A program made the position numbers and the translations under genes. Below the pieces are notes generated by a model. It was not told the DNA's origin and ran no database searches. It worked only from the letters and a program-made list of their open reading frames with translations. Shown one piece after another: positions 52,914 through 62,093 of a DNA stretch of 64,000 nt; positions within the stretch are counted from its first letter, which is position 1, and every line of letters starts with the position of its first letter. The DNA lies in NCBI GenBank assembly GCA_963701435.1, contig CAVPAL010000007.1, positions 372,001-436,000 of the forward strand, in the 5' to 3' direction. Source of the stretch: JAACFF01 sp963701435 (lineage in GTDB: Bacteria; Chloroflexota; Anaerolineae; Promineifilales; Promineifilaceae).

Positions 52914-54551
52914 ATGGCAGAAATTCTTATCAACCTGGACAAAATTGGCGTCAGCCTGGCGTCACGGCCGATTTTCGACAACGTAAGCTGGGAAATCCAG
53001 CGCAATCAGCGCATTGGCCTGGTTGGCCCCAACGGCGCGGGCAAATCGACCCTGCTCAAAATTATGGCGGAGGAACTGCCAATCGACAGCGGCAACCTCT
53101 TCCGCAAATCCGGCCTCACCTGGGGCCGTCTGGCGCAGGAGCCGGACTTGCCAGGCGGACTGACCGTGCTGCAAGAAGCGTCAACGGCCGTTCCCCAACT
53201 GGCAGAAATCGAACAACAAATGGCCGTCCTGGAAGCCCAAATGGGGGAAACGGCCGTCTACGGCAATCCCAACCGCCTGGAAAAGGTCATGCTGCGCCAT
53301 GAAAAGCTGCTGGACGCCTATGAACGGCTGGACGGCCCCCGCTTTGACAGCAAGGTACGCGAAACCCTCACCGCCCTGGGCCTGGACAGCAGCAAATGGG
53401 AGCTCTTGACCGAACATCTCAGCGGCGGCCAGAAAAAATTGATTATGCTGGCCAAGCTGCTGGTGCAAAACCCGGAACTGCTGCTGCTGGACGAACCGGA
53501 CAACCACCTCGACCTGCCCGCCAAACGCAATCTGGAAAAGGTCATCAACGGCTATGACGGCTGCGTGGTCATCATTTCCCACGATCGCTATCTGCTGGAT
53601 GAGGTCGCAACCCATATCGCAGAATTGGAAAACGGCCGTTTGACCCTCTATCCCGGCAACTACACCGCCTATGCCACAGAGCGGGAAATCCGCCGCCTGC
53701 GCCAGCAGCAGCTCTACGCAGCGCAGCAAAAAGAGATTGCGCGCATTGAAGCGGCAATTAAACGTTTTGAACTGTGGGCGTCGCTGGTGGTGAATGAGCG
53801 CCATATCAGGCAGGCGCGCAGCCGCCAAAAGATGCTCGACAAGATGGACAAGGTCGAAAAAGTGACCACCGCCAGGCGCATGAAGCTTGACCTGGCCGGC
53901 TGGCGCGGCAGTAAAAAAGTGATTGAACTGGCCCATGTCACCAAAACGTTTGAAGATGGAACCACGCTTTTCGAAGATTTGAATTTGACTTTGTGGCATG
54001 GCGAGCGCGTGGGGCTGGTCGGCCCCAACGGCGCGGGCAAATCACTCTTGCTCAAGCAGTTGTTAAACCCTGAAGCGGTCACCAGCGGGCAAATCAAAAT
54101 CGGTCCCAGCATCAAAATTGGTTACTATGCGCAAGAGCAGGAAACGCTGCATGATGAGTGGGATTTAATTACGGAAATTCGCCAGACCGCGCCCGTCAGC
54201 CGGGAAACGGCCGTTGCCTTCCTGCTGCGCTTTTTGTTCTCCTATGACCAGATGCAGCAGCCCATCGGCAAACTCAGCGGCGGCGAACGCAGCCGCCTGC
54301 AGTTGGCTAAACTGGTGCTGCAAAGGCCAAATTTGCTGGTGCTGGATGAACCGACCAACAACCTTGATATTCCCGCGATTGAGGTGTTGGAAGGCACGCT
54401 GGATGAGTTTGTGGGCACGCTGCTGGTCATCAGCCACGATCGTTATTTTCTCGACAAAGTCGTCGATCAAATCATCGAACTAAAAGATGGCGAATTGTCG
54501 GAATTTCTGGGCGGATACACCGACTACCTGGCGGAAACAGGTTTGGTTTAG
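52914..54551 (+). CDS. ABC-F translation factor-type ATPase
   Basis: 545 residues with two ATPase domains and no membrane part. First: GPNGAGKSTLLK, LSGGQKKLIMLAKLL, LLLDEPDNHLDL, VIISHDRYLLDEV. Second: GPNGAGKSLLLK, LSGGERSRLQLAKLV, LVLDEPTNNLDI, LVISHDRYFLDKV. The charged inter-domain linker (IRRLRQQQLYAAQQKEIARIEAAIKRFELWASLVVNERHIRQARSRQKMLDKMDKVE) is diagnostic for ABC-F proteins, which act on the ribosome E site. The subfamily (Uup/EttA/antibiotic-resistance type) cannot be settled by eye. Four ACGGCCGT copies lie inside. Confidence 0.93.
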   Translation: MAEILINLDKIGVSLASRPIFDNVSWEIQRNQRIGLVGPNGAGKSTLLKIMAEELPIDSGNLFRKSGLTWGRLAQEPDLPGGLTVLQEASTAVPQLAEIEQQMAVLEAQMGETAVYGNPNRLEKVMLRHEKLLDAYERLDGPRFDSKVRETLTALGLDSSKWELLTEHLSGGQKKLIMLAKLLVQNPELLLLDEPDNHLDLPAKRNLEKVINGYDGCVVIISHDRYLLDEVATHIAELENGRLTLYPGNYTAYATEREIRRLRQQQLYAAQQKEIARIEAAIKRFELWASLVVNERHIRQARSRQKMLDKMDKVEKVTTARRMKLDLAGWRGSKKVIELAHVTKTFEDGTTLFEDLNLTLWHGERVGLVGPNGAGKSLLLKQLLNPEAVTSGQIKIGPSIKIGYYAQEQETLHDEWDLITEIRQTAPVSRETAVAFLLRFLFSYDQMQQPIGKLSGGERSRLQLAKLVLQRPNLLVLDEPTNNLDIPAIEVLEGTLDEFVGTLLVISHDRYFLDKVVDQIIELKDGELSEFLGGYTDYLAETGLV

Positions 54552-54563
54552 GCTGCGTTACCC

Positions 54564-54626
54564 ATTCCTCAAGGAAACCGCAGTTCAAGTCCTTTGGCAT
54601 TTCCGAAAAGTTTGTGTGGTTTACCC
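54564..54626 (-). repeat. Double-hairpin repeat, degenerate copy (reverse)
   Basis: CCTCAAGGAAACCGCAG leads to the return arm TGTGGTTTACCC. Only the first-hairpin half is clear; the other half is reduced to GGCTGCGTTACCCATT. Confidence 0.65.
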
Positions 54627-54741
54627 AAAGTCAATGAGAAACTGTTAACCAATCGACGCACATAGCCGCATGCTTCATTAGAATAAGAACCATATTCACC
54701 CGCTTCAATTGGCAGACCGAAGATGAATCAGAAAATGAATC

Positions 54742-57357
54742 ATGACAAATAATTTTAACTGGCAAACTGAAGAAGATGCGAATTGGGATGAGCTGTTGCC
54801 GGCTGATTCTGATCAAAAGCCCCCTCGCAAGCAACGTCGCTGGCTCTATATTGTGGTCATATTGGTTTTGCTAATCGGCGTCGGGTACGCCATCTGGCAG
54901 CAGGTTCAACAACGCGTCGATGAAAACACAACCGCCATGCGCGCCGACATCGTTTCAAGTTATAAACTGCTGCAGCACGCCGCTAATGAGCAGGATCATG
55001 AATTGTTTATCTCGCTGCTCTCCGGAAGAGACAGCAATTGGACGGAAGCGCAAAATGATCTTTTTCACGCCGGCCTGCTGATTGACCGCTCACCGCTAAA
55101 CCTGCCGGCCGAACCATTACCAGAATTGGCGCTTGATGATGAAGAAAATTTACAAATTGAATTTTCATCTGACTTATTGTCTGCGGAGGTGACGACAAAG
55201 CAGCCTTACAGCGTCAACGTGGGCAACAATGTGGATCAAACGGTCATACTGCTTCAAACGAGTATCTATCGCCTGGGGCGCGAACGCTGGCTCTATTCGC
55301 CGCCGGAACCTGAATTTTGGGGCGAAGAAATCACGCATTCTGGTTCATTCCTGACTCTGACAACGCCTGAACGAGATTCCGAGCTGGCCGGACGTCTGCG
55401 CGTGAGCCTGGAGCAGAAGCTGCAGGAAATGTGCCAAACCCTTGACACGGCTTTGTGTCCCGACGGGCTGCGAGTTGTTGTCAATTTTTCAACCGATCCG
55501 GCTGTTTTGACGGATACGGCCGTTCCCCTGCCCGTCACTACATCAGAAAACACCCTTTCCGTGCGTTTGCCCACGCCCACATTGGTCGGCGCTCCGGTCG
55601 ATGACGCCGGCTACCAGGCGCTTTTCCGCGCTTACGGAACGCAGTTGGTAACGGCCGTTCTCACAAATCTTTTAAATTACCCCTGCTGTGAAAACGCGCC
55701 GCTGCATCGCGCCCTGATCGACTATCAATTAAGCGAGCTTGCCTTAAAAGTTTGGCCGGTGACTGAATCTGATTATCAAAACCTACTTACAGAGCGCATC
55801 AGGATCGAAAACTTACTCCCGCTCGTGCGCGGTAACGACTGGGCCGAATCAACATGGGAAACAGCGTGGCCGGCCTATGTTTTGGTTGATTTTCTACGCA
55901 GCGCCTATCCTGAAACCAGCGCAGCCTCCATGCAAAAATACCTGCAAAATTCAGCCAACCTTTTTAGCTGGCTGGAGTTAGTAGAAGGTGGGCAACAAAC
56001 CGCGCGCGCCGACCTTGTCAGCGACATAAATCGAGAGCTGTGGCTGCGAGCCTATCTCAATCAACTTCAAATCAACGGCGCCCCACCGCTCCCCTTGCCA
56101 GGGCAGGCGCTGCACCTGCTGTGTACAACCGGCGATCCCACCGATGGCAGCCAGACAACCACACTTCATACCTATCAGCCGGAGCGTGAAAGTTGGGACA
56201 GCAGCTTTCAAAGCAGTGGGTTCATATTTCTAAGTCCGCTGCCAGATGACAATGCCGTTATCCTGCAGGAAATTCGCTCTGATGAAGAAAGTTTGCATAC
56301 CATACTGTGGAAAAACGGCGCCGGCACGACCATGCTGCCTAATCTGGAGCAATATTCCGTCTCATTCGGCCAGACAGACCCGGGAGGCGACCTGCTTACC
56401 ACATTCACCTTTAACGCGAATAATGACAGCGCAGATATCGTTGCTTTTCGGCTGGACGCCTGCGGAGAAAATGGATGTGAGAGCCAGATCCTGCCCAGCA
56501 TTCCCATCTGGTCACCAGACGGGACGCTCTCGCTGTTTAGCGAGGACCCCAACAAGCAGCTAAGTTTGCTACAAATGGACCATCGCATCGTCCTTTTCGA
56601 TCCCAGCCAACGGGATTACAACTATGAACTATATCGCAGCGAACGTGAAGATCTGTTCCAGCCGGAACCGATTATCTCTGTTAAAGATTTGCTGCCAGTT
56701 GGCCAGGGTTTTGCGCCATTTTGGCTGAATGAAAACAGTTACGGATATTTGCAGCCTTACGCCAATGGCAGCAGTTCTCGACTTATTGTGGCCAACAGCA
56801 GCAATAGCAGTGAGACGATTGTGCTGCAGAGCGACGATTTGCTGGCCGCTCTGCCGCAAGATGTGACGGCCGAAACATTATTCATACGCTACGTACTGCC
56901 ACACCCCACCGATCCGCAGCGCTTGTTTATCGTTGCATTTCACCGCCCAACCTCAAAAGCGCATGTTTTCAGCTTCAACCTGGCTACCGAAGAAATTCTC
57001 TGGCATCTACAAGCAGGGTATGAGGTTAACCACGCCTTAAGCGTTTCGCCGGACGGCCGTTTCCTGGCGCTTTTAGGCAATGACGCCCAAAGAGTATTAA
57101 ACCCGGACAATCAAAGCGACGTTTTGCAAATCTATGCTGTGGAACAAAATCGCAGCCTGCCTTTCCCGACAATTGCACCCGGCTTTGCGCCCATATCGAC
57201 AATAGATTGGTCTGCTGATGGCAACTGGGCTGCCCTGTTAATGGATAATGACATTCTGGCGCTGTATGCGCCCGAGTACGACTATCTCCAGATCATCCCG
57301 CTCAATTTCGGCGACTGCTCTTCGCCCGCCTGGATTAATTCACCTGGAAATAATTAG
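54742..57357 (+). CDS. Single-pass membrane protein with WD40-like extracellular region, unknown function
   Basis: 871 residues. Acidic N-terminus, one TM helix (RWLYIVVILVLLIGVGYAIW, ~37-56), then a large outside part. Residues ~430-871 contain irregular propeller-like repeats (FIFLSPLPDDNAVILQEIRSDEE; SVSPDGRFLALLGNDAQRVL; STIDWSADGNWAALLMDNDILALYAPE). No catalytic signature was found. The topology suggests a cell-surface sensor or scaffold. It is followed 60 bp later by a methyltransferase gene. Confidence 0.75.
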   Translation: MTNNFNWQTEEDANWDELLPADSDQKPPRKQRRWLYIVVILVLLIGVGYAIWQQVQQRVDENTTAMRADIVSSYKLLQHAANEQDHELFISLLSGRDSNWTEAQNDLFHAGLLIDRSPLNLPAEPLPELALDDEENLQIEFSSDLLSAEVTTKQPYSVNVGNNVDQTVILLQTSIYRLGRERWLYSPPEPEFWGEEITHSGSFLTLTTPERDSELAGRLRVSLEQKLQEMCQTLDTALCPDGLRVVVNFSTDPAVLTDTAVPLPVTTSENTLSVRLPTPTLVGAPVDDAGYQALFRAYGTQLVTAVLTNLLNYPCCENAPLHRALIDYQLSELALKVWPVTESDYQNLLTERIRIENLLPLVRGNDWAESTWETAWPAYVLVDFLRSAYPETSAASMQKYLQNSANLFSWLELVEGGQQTARADLVSDINRELWLRAYLNQLQINGAPPLPLPGQALHLLCTTGDPTDGSQTTTLHTYQPERESWDSSFQSSGFIFLSPLPDDNAVILQEIRSDEESLHTILWKNGAGTTMLPNLEQYSVSFGQTDPGGDLLTTFTFNANNDSADIVAFRLDACGENGCESQILPSIPIWSPDGTLSLFSEDPNKQLSLLQMDHRIVLFDPSQRDYNYELYRSEREDLFQPEPIISVKDLLPVGQGFAPFWLNENSYGYLQPYANGSSSRLIVANSSNSSETIVLQSDDLLAALPQDVTAETLFIRYVLPHPTDPQRLFIVAFHRPTSKAHVFSFNLATEEILWHLQAGYEVNHALSVSPDGRFLALLGNDAQRVLNPDNQSDVLQIYAVEQNRSLPFPTIAPGFAPISTIDWSADGNWAALLMDNDILALYAPEYDYLQIIPLNFGDCSSPAWINSPGNN

Positions 57358-57419
57358 GATGTGGATAAGGATTTTGACGCAGATTTGAACAATTTTGAGG
57401 CGTGAATTTGGGTAGGAAC

Positions 57420-58217
57420 ATGATGACAACAAAAGCGCGCGTTCAGGAACAATTTGGCGCTAACGCCGAAAAATATGCGACCAGCCAGGTTCATGCCAAA
57501 GGCGCCAGTCTGGCGCGTCTGGTCGAGCTGGCGCAGCCTCAGCCTGATTGGCAGGCGCTGGATATCGCTGCCGCGGCGGGACACACCGCCTTGACATTTG
57601 CGCCCCATGTAAAACACGTGACCGCAACCGACATCACGCCGGAAATGCTCCCGGTGGCCGCCAGACAAGCCGCCGAACGCGGAATCAGCAATATCACGCT
57701 GGAAACGGCCGATGCCGAAAATTTGCCCTATCCTGACAACCAGTTTGATCTGGTAACCTGCCGCATCGCCGCCCATCATTTTCCCAATGTGGCGCGATTC
57801 CTGGCAGAAAGCGCGCGCGTGCTGCGTCCGGGCGGCCTGTTGGCGGTGGTCGACAACATCGCCCCGGGCAGCCGTTTGCGCGGCAAGAAAGGGCGCGAAT
57901 GGCGCGCGGCAGGGGAATATTACAACGCGTTTGAAATGCTGCGCGATCCCAGCCACCACCGCTGCCTCAGCCTGGAGGAATGGGTTGACGCCTTTAGCGA
58001 GGCCGGTTTCACGCTAAAAGAACAGGAAACGGCCGTTAAATGGCTTGACTTCGATTCATGGGCAGCCCGCATGCAGGTCACAGAAAAGAACAAACTCCGC
58101 CTGCGCGCCATGTTGATTCAGGCGCCCGACAAAGTTTTAGAGTTCTTGACGCCACAGTTTACGGGCGCTAGAATCGCGTTCCGCCTGACCGAGGCAATCT
58201 TAATCGGAGAAATTTAG
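57420..58217 (+). CDS. UbiE-like SAM-dependent methyltransferase
   Basis: 265 residues from the ATG at 57420 (GTAGG just upstream; GTG at 57402 possible). Motif I region DWQALDIAAAAGHTALTFAPHVKHVTATDITPEML, ENLPYPDNQFDLVTCRIAAHHFPNVARFLAESARVLRPGGLLAVVDNIAPGS. The C-terminal lid (LSLEEWVDAFSEAGFTLKEQETAVKWLDFDSWAARM) resembles small-molecule C/O-methyltransferases. Motif I has AAAAG instead of GxGxG, as in some members. Substrate unknown. Confidence 0.88.
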   Translation: MMTTKARVQEQFGANAEKYATSQVHAKGASLARLVELAQPQPDWQALDIAAAAGHTALTFAPHVKHVTATDITPEMLPVAARQAAERGISNITLETADAENLPYPDNQFDLVTCRIAAHHFPNVARFLAESARVLRPGGLLAVVDNIAPGSRLRGKKGREWRAAGEYYNAFEMLRDPSHHRCLSLEEWVDAFSEAGFTLKEQETAVKWLDFDSWAARMQVTEKNKLRLRAMLIQAPDKVLEFLTPQFTGARIAFRLTEAILIGEI

Positions 58218-58290
58218 CAGCGGCAAGGTTGCAAACAGTTATGAGCAAAAAGCTTCTGCCTGTGATCTGCCGGCTAACTACCCAACAAAC

Positions 58291-59676
58291 ATGAAAATAA
58301 AAAAGTATCATTTCTGGATTACCGGCTGCCAGATGAATTATGCCGATGCGCGGCGCGTGGCCACTGAATTGGAAAAAATGGGTTACCAGGCAACGGCGCA
58401 AGCAGAAGATGCAGACGTGGTCGTGCTGGAAACCTGCACGGTACGGCAGCAGTCGGAAGACAAAGCGTATGGCAAACTGCACAATCTGCGCCCGCTCAAA
58501 CAAAGCCGGCCCGATATGACCATCGCGGTGATGGGCTGCGTGGTGGGCGTGCGCGGTAACGAAATTTTGGAACAGCGTTTCCCATTTGTCGATGTTTTCA
58601 TGGAGCCTTCTACCGATGGCCTGCCGCTAATCTCGCACCTAACGCAAGATGAAGATTATGTGTTAGAAATGGAAACGGCCGTTCAGCGGCATGCGCTGCA
58701 AGATGGTGAAGTTTTATTGCCTGCCGACCAACAAGGCAAACTCGTCTCGGCGCCGGTCGCCATCGTTTATGGCTGCTCACACGCATGCTCATTTTGTATC
58801 ATTCCCCAAAAACGCGGCATCGAACGCTCGCGTCCCGTGGGTGAAATTGCGGCCGAGGTGCGTTCGCTGGTAACTCAGGGCGTGAAAGAAGTGGTCCTGC
58901 TGGGACAAATTGTGGATCGCTACGGCTATGATGTGATGGACGGGCCTGATCTGGCGGATTTACTGCACGTCATTAATGCTATTGATGGCTTAGAGCGCAT
59001 CCGTTTCCTAACCAGCCACCCCAATTATATGACCGACAGAATTTTGTATGCGGTCAACGACCTGCCCAAGGTCATGCCTCAAATTGAAATTCCCATCCAG
59101 GCCGGCGATAACGAAGTACTGCAAAATATGAAACGGGGCTACACGCGCGAGGCTTATTATGATCTAATCGAACGTGTGCGCGCTATTGTGCCTGATGCGG
59201 CCGTTCACTGCGACATTATTGTGGGATTTCCCGGTGAAACGGAAGCGCAGTTCCAAAAAACGTATGATTTGCTGGCCGATTTGCGCCTGGATAAAGTTCA
59301 CCTGGCGCGCTACAGCCCAAGACCAGGCACGGTCAGCGCACGCCGCTTGGAAGATGATGTGCCGGACAGTGAAAAAAGAGGTCGTTTTCAGTTGATTGAA
59401 GCGCTGCAGAAAGAAGTTTCGGCCGAAAAAATGCGCCGCTTTTGGGGCCAAACGGTGGAAGTATTGGTCGAAGACCAGCACAAAGGGCGCTGGCGGGGGC
59501 GAAACCAGCAGGGCAAGCTGGTTTTCTTCAACGATCCCCGCAGCCTGCGCGGCGAACTGGTGTCTGTGAAGATTACCCATACCGGCCCGTGGAGTATGTC
59601 GGGTGAAACTGTGGATAAGCGTGTGGAAACGGCCGTTTTCCCAAACAGCGTCAGCATTCCTCTCACAATAAGATGA
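58291..59676 (+). CDS. miaB: tRNA-2-methylthio-N6-dimethylallyladenosine synthase (MiaB)
   Basis: 461 residues. UPF0004 domain with the three cluster cysteines (ITGCQMN, LETCTVR, VMGCVVG), radical-SAM domain with CSHACSFCIIPQKRGIERSRPVGEI and LLGQIVDRYGYD, then a C-terminal TRAM domain (WGQTVEVLVEDQHKGRWRGRNQQGKLVFF). It inserts sulfur and a methyl group into i6A37 of tRNA. The lengths and motifs favour MiaB over RimO, whose cleft motif differs. It begins 73 bp after the methyltransferase gene. Confidence 0.93.
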   Translation: MKIKKYHFWITGCQMNYADARRVATELEKMGYQATAQAEDADVVVLETCTVRQQSEDKAYGKLHNLRPLKQSRPDMTIAVMGCVVGVRGNEILEQRFPFVDVFMEPSTDGLPLISHLTQDEDYVLEMETAVQRHALQDGEVLLPADQQGKLVSAPVAIVYGCSHACSFCIIPQKRGIERSRPVGEIAAEVRSLVTQGVKEVVLLGQIVDRYGYDVMDGPDLADLLHVINAIDGLERIRFLTSHPNYMTDRILYAVNDLPKVMPQIEIPIQAGDNEVLQNMKRGYTREAYYDLIERVRAIVPDAAVHCDIIVGFPGETEAQFQKTYDLLADLRLDKVHLARYSPRPGTVSARRLEDDVPDSEKRGRFQLIEALQKEVSAEKMRRFWGQTVEVLVEDQHKGRWRGRNQQGKLVFFNDPRSLRGELVSVKITHTGPWSMSGETVDKRVETAVFPNSVSIPLTIR

Positions 59677-59774
59677 CAGGCTGCCGTTTTATGTCGGGCT
59701 AACGACGCCTGTCGCTAGCAATGGTCTCGGCGTCATCGCGCCAGATTGAAATTACCAAGTGGTTTTTGAATTGG

Positions 59775-60473
59775 TTACATTATTCGCACAAGCCAGCATA
59801 TATTCCCATCATCAATCCATTTGATTGCCCAATCACCCTTGCCGAAAGTGCGGCGCACGCCGTCGAGCAGCCGCTGCAGCCGCTGTGCAAAAGGCGGCAG
59901 ATCGCGGTCTGGGCGTTGAAATCGGGCTAAGCGCGGCAAAGAGATTTGTGTGTGACTATCCGCCAACTGGATGGTATCCGTTTCAATGGCTTCAGAGATA
60001 ACGGCCGTTCCCGCCATCAGCGGCTGGATATAAACCATCACCAACAAATCACGCCGGCAGCCCGCATCCAGCACAGTCGCGGCGTTCCACAATCGCGCAA
60101 GCGCTGCAGAAAGTTGGGTTGGATCCTTAATATTGATGTTGGACGCGGCCGGGAAACGGCCGTCGCCATGCAAATCATGCTCCGGTTGCGCAAAGATATG
60201 CCGGATAATGACCGGTTTGTCAAGGCGTGGAAAACGCACATCGCGGAATAGGACAGAATGCATCCACTCAGGATCGGGAATGTCGATCTGTCCATCCTGA
60301 AGCTCAGCGACGCCTTCTTCCAAAGCAAGCTGGTAAAACTCATCCTGCAGGATGCCGCCGTTGGGGACCGGCAGGCGCGCGCGCGTGGCCGCATCCAACC
60401 AAACCCCTTTATTACCAACATGACGCTTATGAGCGCGGCCTGATCCTAACCAGACAAAAGGAAATTGACGCAT
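59775..60473 (-). CDS. Minimal PEP/pyruvate-binding (PPDK_N-like) protein
   Basis: 232 residues from the ATG at 60473 (GAGG upstream). It has the outline of the N-terminal nucleotide-binding part of PEP synthase/PPDK but much shortened: HVGNKGVWLDAATRARLPVPNGGILQDEFYQLALEEG (cf. KGANLA...VPxGF), DGRFPAASNINIKDPTQLSAALARLWNAATV, LLVMVYIQPLMAGTAVISEA, and DWAIKWIDDGNICWLVRI (cf. DIEWAIDG...LQARPI). No central His domain or PEP-binding domain. Free-standing, possibly a stand-alone phosphotransfer partner or a remnant that stayed in frame. Confidence 0.55.
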   Translation of the reverse strand: MRQFPFVWLGSGRAHKRHVGNKGVWLDAATRARLPVPNGGILQDEFYQLALEEGVAELQDGQIDIPDPEWMHSVLFRDVRFPRLDKPVIIRHIFAQPEHDLHGDGRFPAASNINIKDPTQLSAALARLWNAATVLDAGCRRDLLVMVYIQPLMAGTAVISEAIETDTIQLADSHTQISLPRLARFQRPDRDLPPFAQRLQRLLDGVRRTFGKGDWAIKWIDDGNICWLVRIM

Positions 60474-60520
60474 AAAATCCTCTAGCAAACGTATCCGTGA
60501 CTCTTTACCAGGTTTGTCGT

Positions 60521-60580
60521 AACGGCTTCAGCCGTATGCGACCCGGAGGTCGCCACCCACTAAAGTGGTTACTACAAGCC
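60521..60580. repeat. GTAGTAAC-type inverted repeat, copy 2
   Basis: GGTTTGTCGTAACGGCTTCAG at the left and TAAAGTGGTTACTACAAGCC at the right are diverged versions of the ends at 26096-26149, with a different centre. Located between the PPDK_N-like gene and the photolyase gene, which point the same way. Confidence 0.6.
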
Positions 60581-60649
60581 TGATACGAACTTCTGGAAAG
60601 CTGTACTGGGACATTAAGTTTAGCAGGGATACGGCCGTTGCTCCACCAA

Positions 60650-62068
60650 TTAATTGGGGCTGACCTTGGAAGCAGCTTTGTAAGCCATCAGCGTGCGCTC
60701 CCGCGCCGCTTTGTGATCAACCAGCGGCGCGGGATAATCGCGACCGACCATGAAGTTGAGGCGCTGCTGTTCAAGCGGCGGAATTTGCCAGGGTGCGTGG
60801 ATGTAGGAGGCGGGGATGGCTCGCAATTCAGGAACCCAATGGCGGATGTAGGCACCATCCGGATCAAATTTTTTGCTTTGCGTAATTGGGTTAAAGATGC
60901 GGAAATAAGGCGCGGCGTCGGTACCTGTTCCGGCCGTCCACTGCCAACCGCCATTATTTGCAGCCGGGTCGCCATCAATCAACTGCTGCATAAACCAACG
61001 TTCACCCCAGCGCCAATCAATGAGCAGGTCTTTTACAAGAAAGGAAGCCACAATCATGCGCGCGCGATTGTGCATCCAGCCCGTCTCCAATAGCTGGCGC
61101 ATGGCGGCATCAACAACAGGATAACCGGTACGGCCGTTGCACCACGCCTCAAACTCGGCAGGATCGTTGCGCCAGGGGATATTTCGATATGCTTCCCGAA
61201 AACTCATCCGGTTAACAAAAGGAAAATGCGCCAAAATATGGATAAAAAAGTCGCGCCAGATCAGCTCGTTTAGCCAGGTTTCTGCCCCTTTGCGCTGGTT
61301 AGCATCTGCTGCCTGCGCCTGTGCTCGCAGGGCAGCCACAACCGCCGCGCGCGGCGACAACATGCCAAAACGTAAATAAGGTGAAAGCTGCGACGTTCCC
61401 GCCAAATCCATGCGGTTTCGATTAGCTGCATAATCGAAGACATGTGACTGCACAAAAGCTTGCAGCCGCGCTGCGGCTGCTGTTTCCCCCGCCGAAAATA
61501 GAGTTAGTTCCATCATTTGTAGAAAATCGGGAGGCAGCATACTGGAAATATGGGGCGGCGGCGGGATATTTTCCGGCGCCGGCAGCAGATCGTCTTCATT
61601 GGGCAGCGGTAAAACTTTCCAGGCGCGGCTGAAGGGTGTAAAAACTGTATATGGTTTGCCATCCTTCTTGAGAACGGCGCCGGGCATTTGGACCGCTGTG
61701 CTGCCGACAAGTTCTAAAGGGAGTTCGCGCGCAACGGCCGTATCCCGTTTGCGCGCCAGGCTGGAATGATCGCTTTCGGCCACAATCAGCTTTGCACCCA
61801 CTGCAGCCGCCAATTCAGACAGGACCGCCGCTGGATTCCCCCGGCGTACTATTAGGCGGCTTCCTCGCTGTTGCAGCGCAGCATCCAACTCCTGCAAGCC
61901 GGCATACAAAAAAGCGCGTCGTTTTGAACCCACGTAAGCGCTTTTTTCAAATGCCGGTTCCAAAATAAAAAGGGGGATAACGGCCGCTGCCTGCTCCAGT
62001 GCAGTCGTCAACGCAAGATTATCCGCAAGACGTAGATCACGCCGAATCCACCAGATTGCTGTCTGCAT
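60650..62068 (-). CDS. phrB: Deoxyribodipyrimidine photolyase (class I)
   Basis: 472 residues. N-terminal antenna domain (AIWWIRRDLRLADNLALTTAL...VIPLFILEP; GSRLIVRRGNPAAVLSEL) and FAD domain (LSPYLRFGMLSPRAAVVAAL; WLNELIWRDFFIHILAHFP; EFEAWCNGRTGYPVVDAAMRQLLETGWMHNRARMIVASFLVKDLLIDWRWGERWFMQQLIDGDPAANNGGWQWTAGTGTDAAPYFRIFNP). The active-site tryptophans and the DxAANNGGWQW motif are intact. It repairs UV-made pyrimidine dimers with light. 25 bp downstream of the epimerase gene. Confidence 0.95.
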   Translation of the reverse strand: MQTAIWWIRRDLRLADNLALTTALEQAAAVIPLFILEPAFEKSAYVGSKRRAFLYAGLQELDAALQQRGSRLIVRRGNPAAVLSELAAAVGAKLIVAESDHSSLARKRDTAVARELPLELVGSTAVQMPGAVLKKDGKPYTVFTPFSRAWKVLPLPNEDDLLPAPENIPPPPHISSMLPPDFLQMMELTLFSAGETAAAARLQAFVQSHVFDYAANRNRMDLAGTSQLSPYLRFGMLSPRAAVVAALRAQAQAADANQRKGAETWLNELIWRDFFIHILAHFPFVNRMSFREAYRNIPWRNDPAEFEAWCNGRTGYPVVDAAMRQLLETGWMHNRARMIVASFLVKDLLIDWRWGERWFMQQLIDGDPAANNGGWQWTAGTGTDAAPYFRIFNPITQSKKFDPDGAYIRHWVPELRAIPASYIHAPWQIPPLEQQRLNFMVGRDYPAPLVDHKAARERTLMAYKAASKVSPN

Positions 62069-62093
62069 CCCATTTATCCCATCTAACCTGAGA

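Noticed and set aside
53181..53999. 272-codon minus-strand frame inside the ABC-F gene
   Set aside because: Low-quality Gln/Phe/Ala-rich translation antisense to a gene with all ABC-F motifs.
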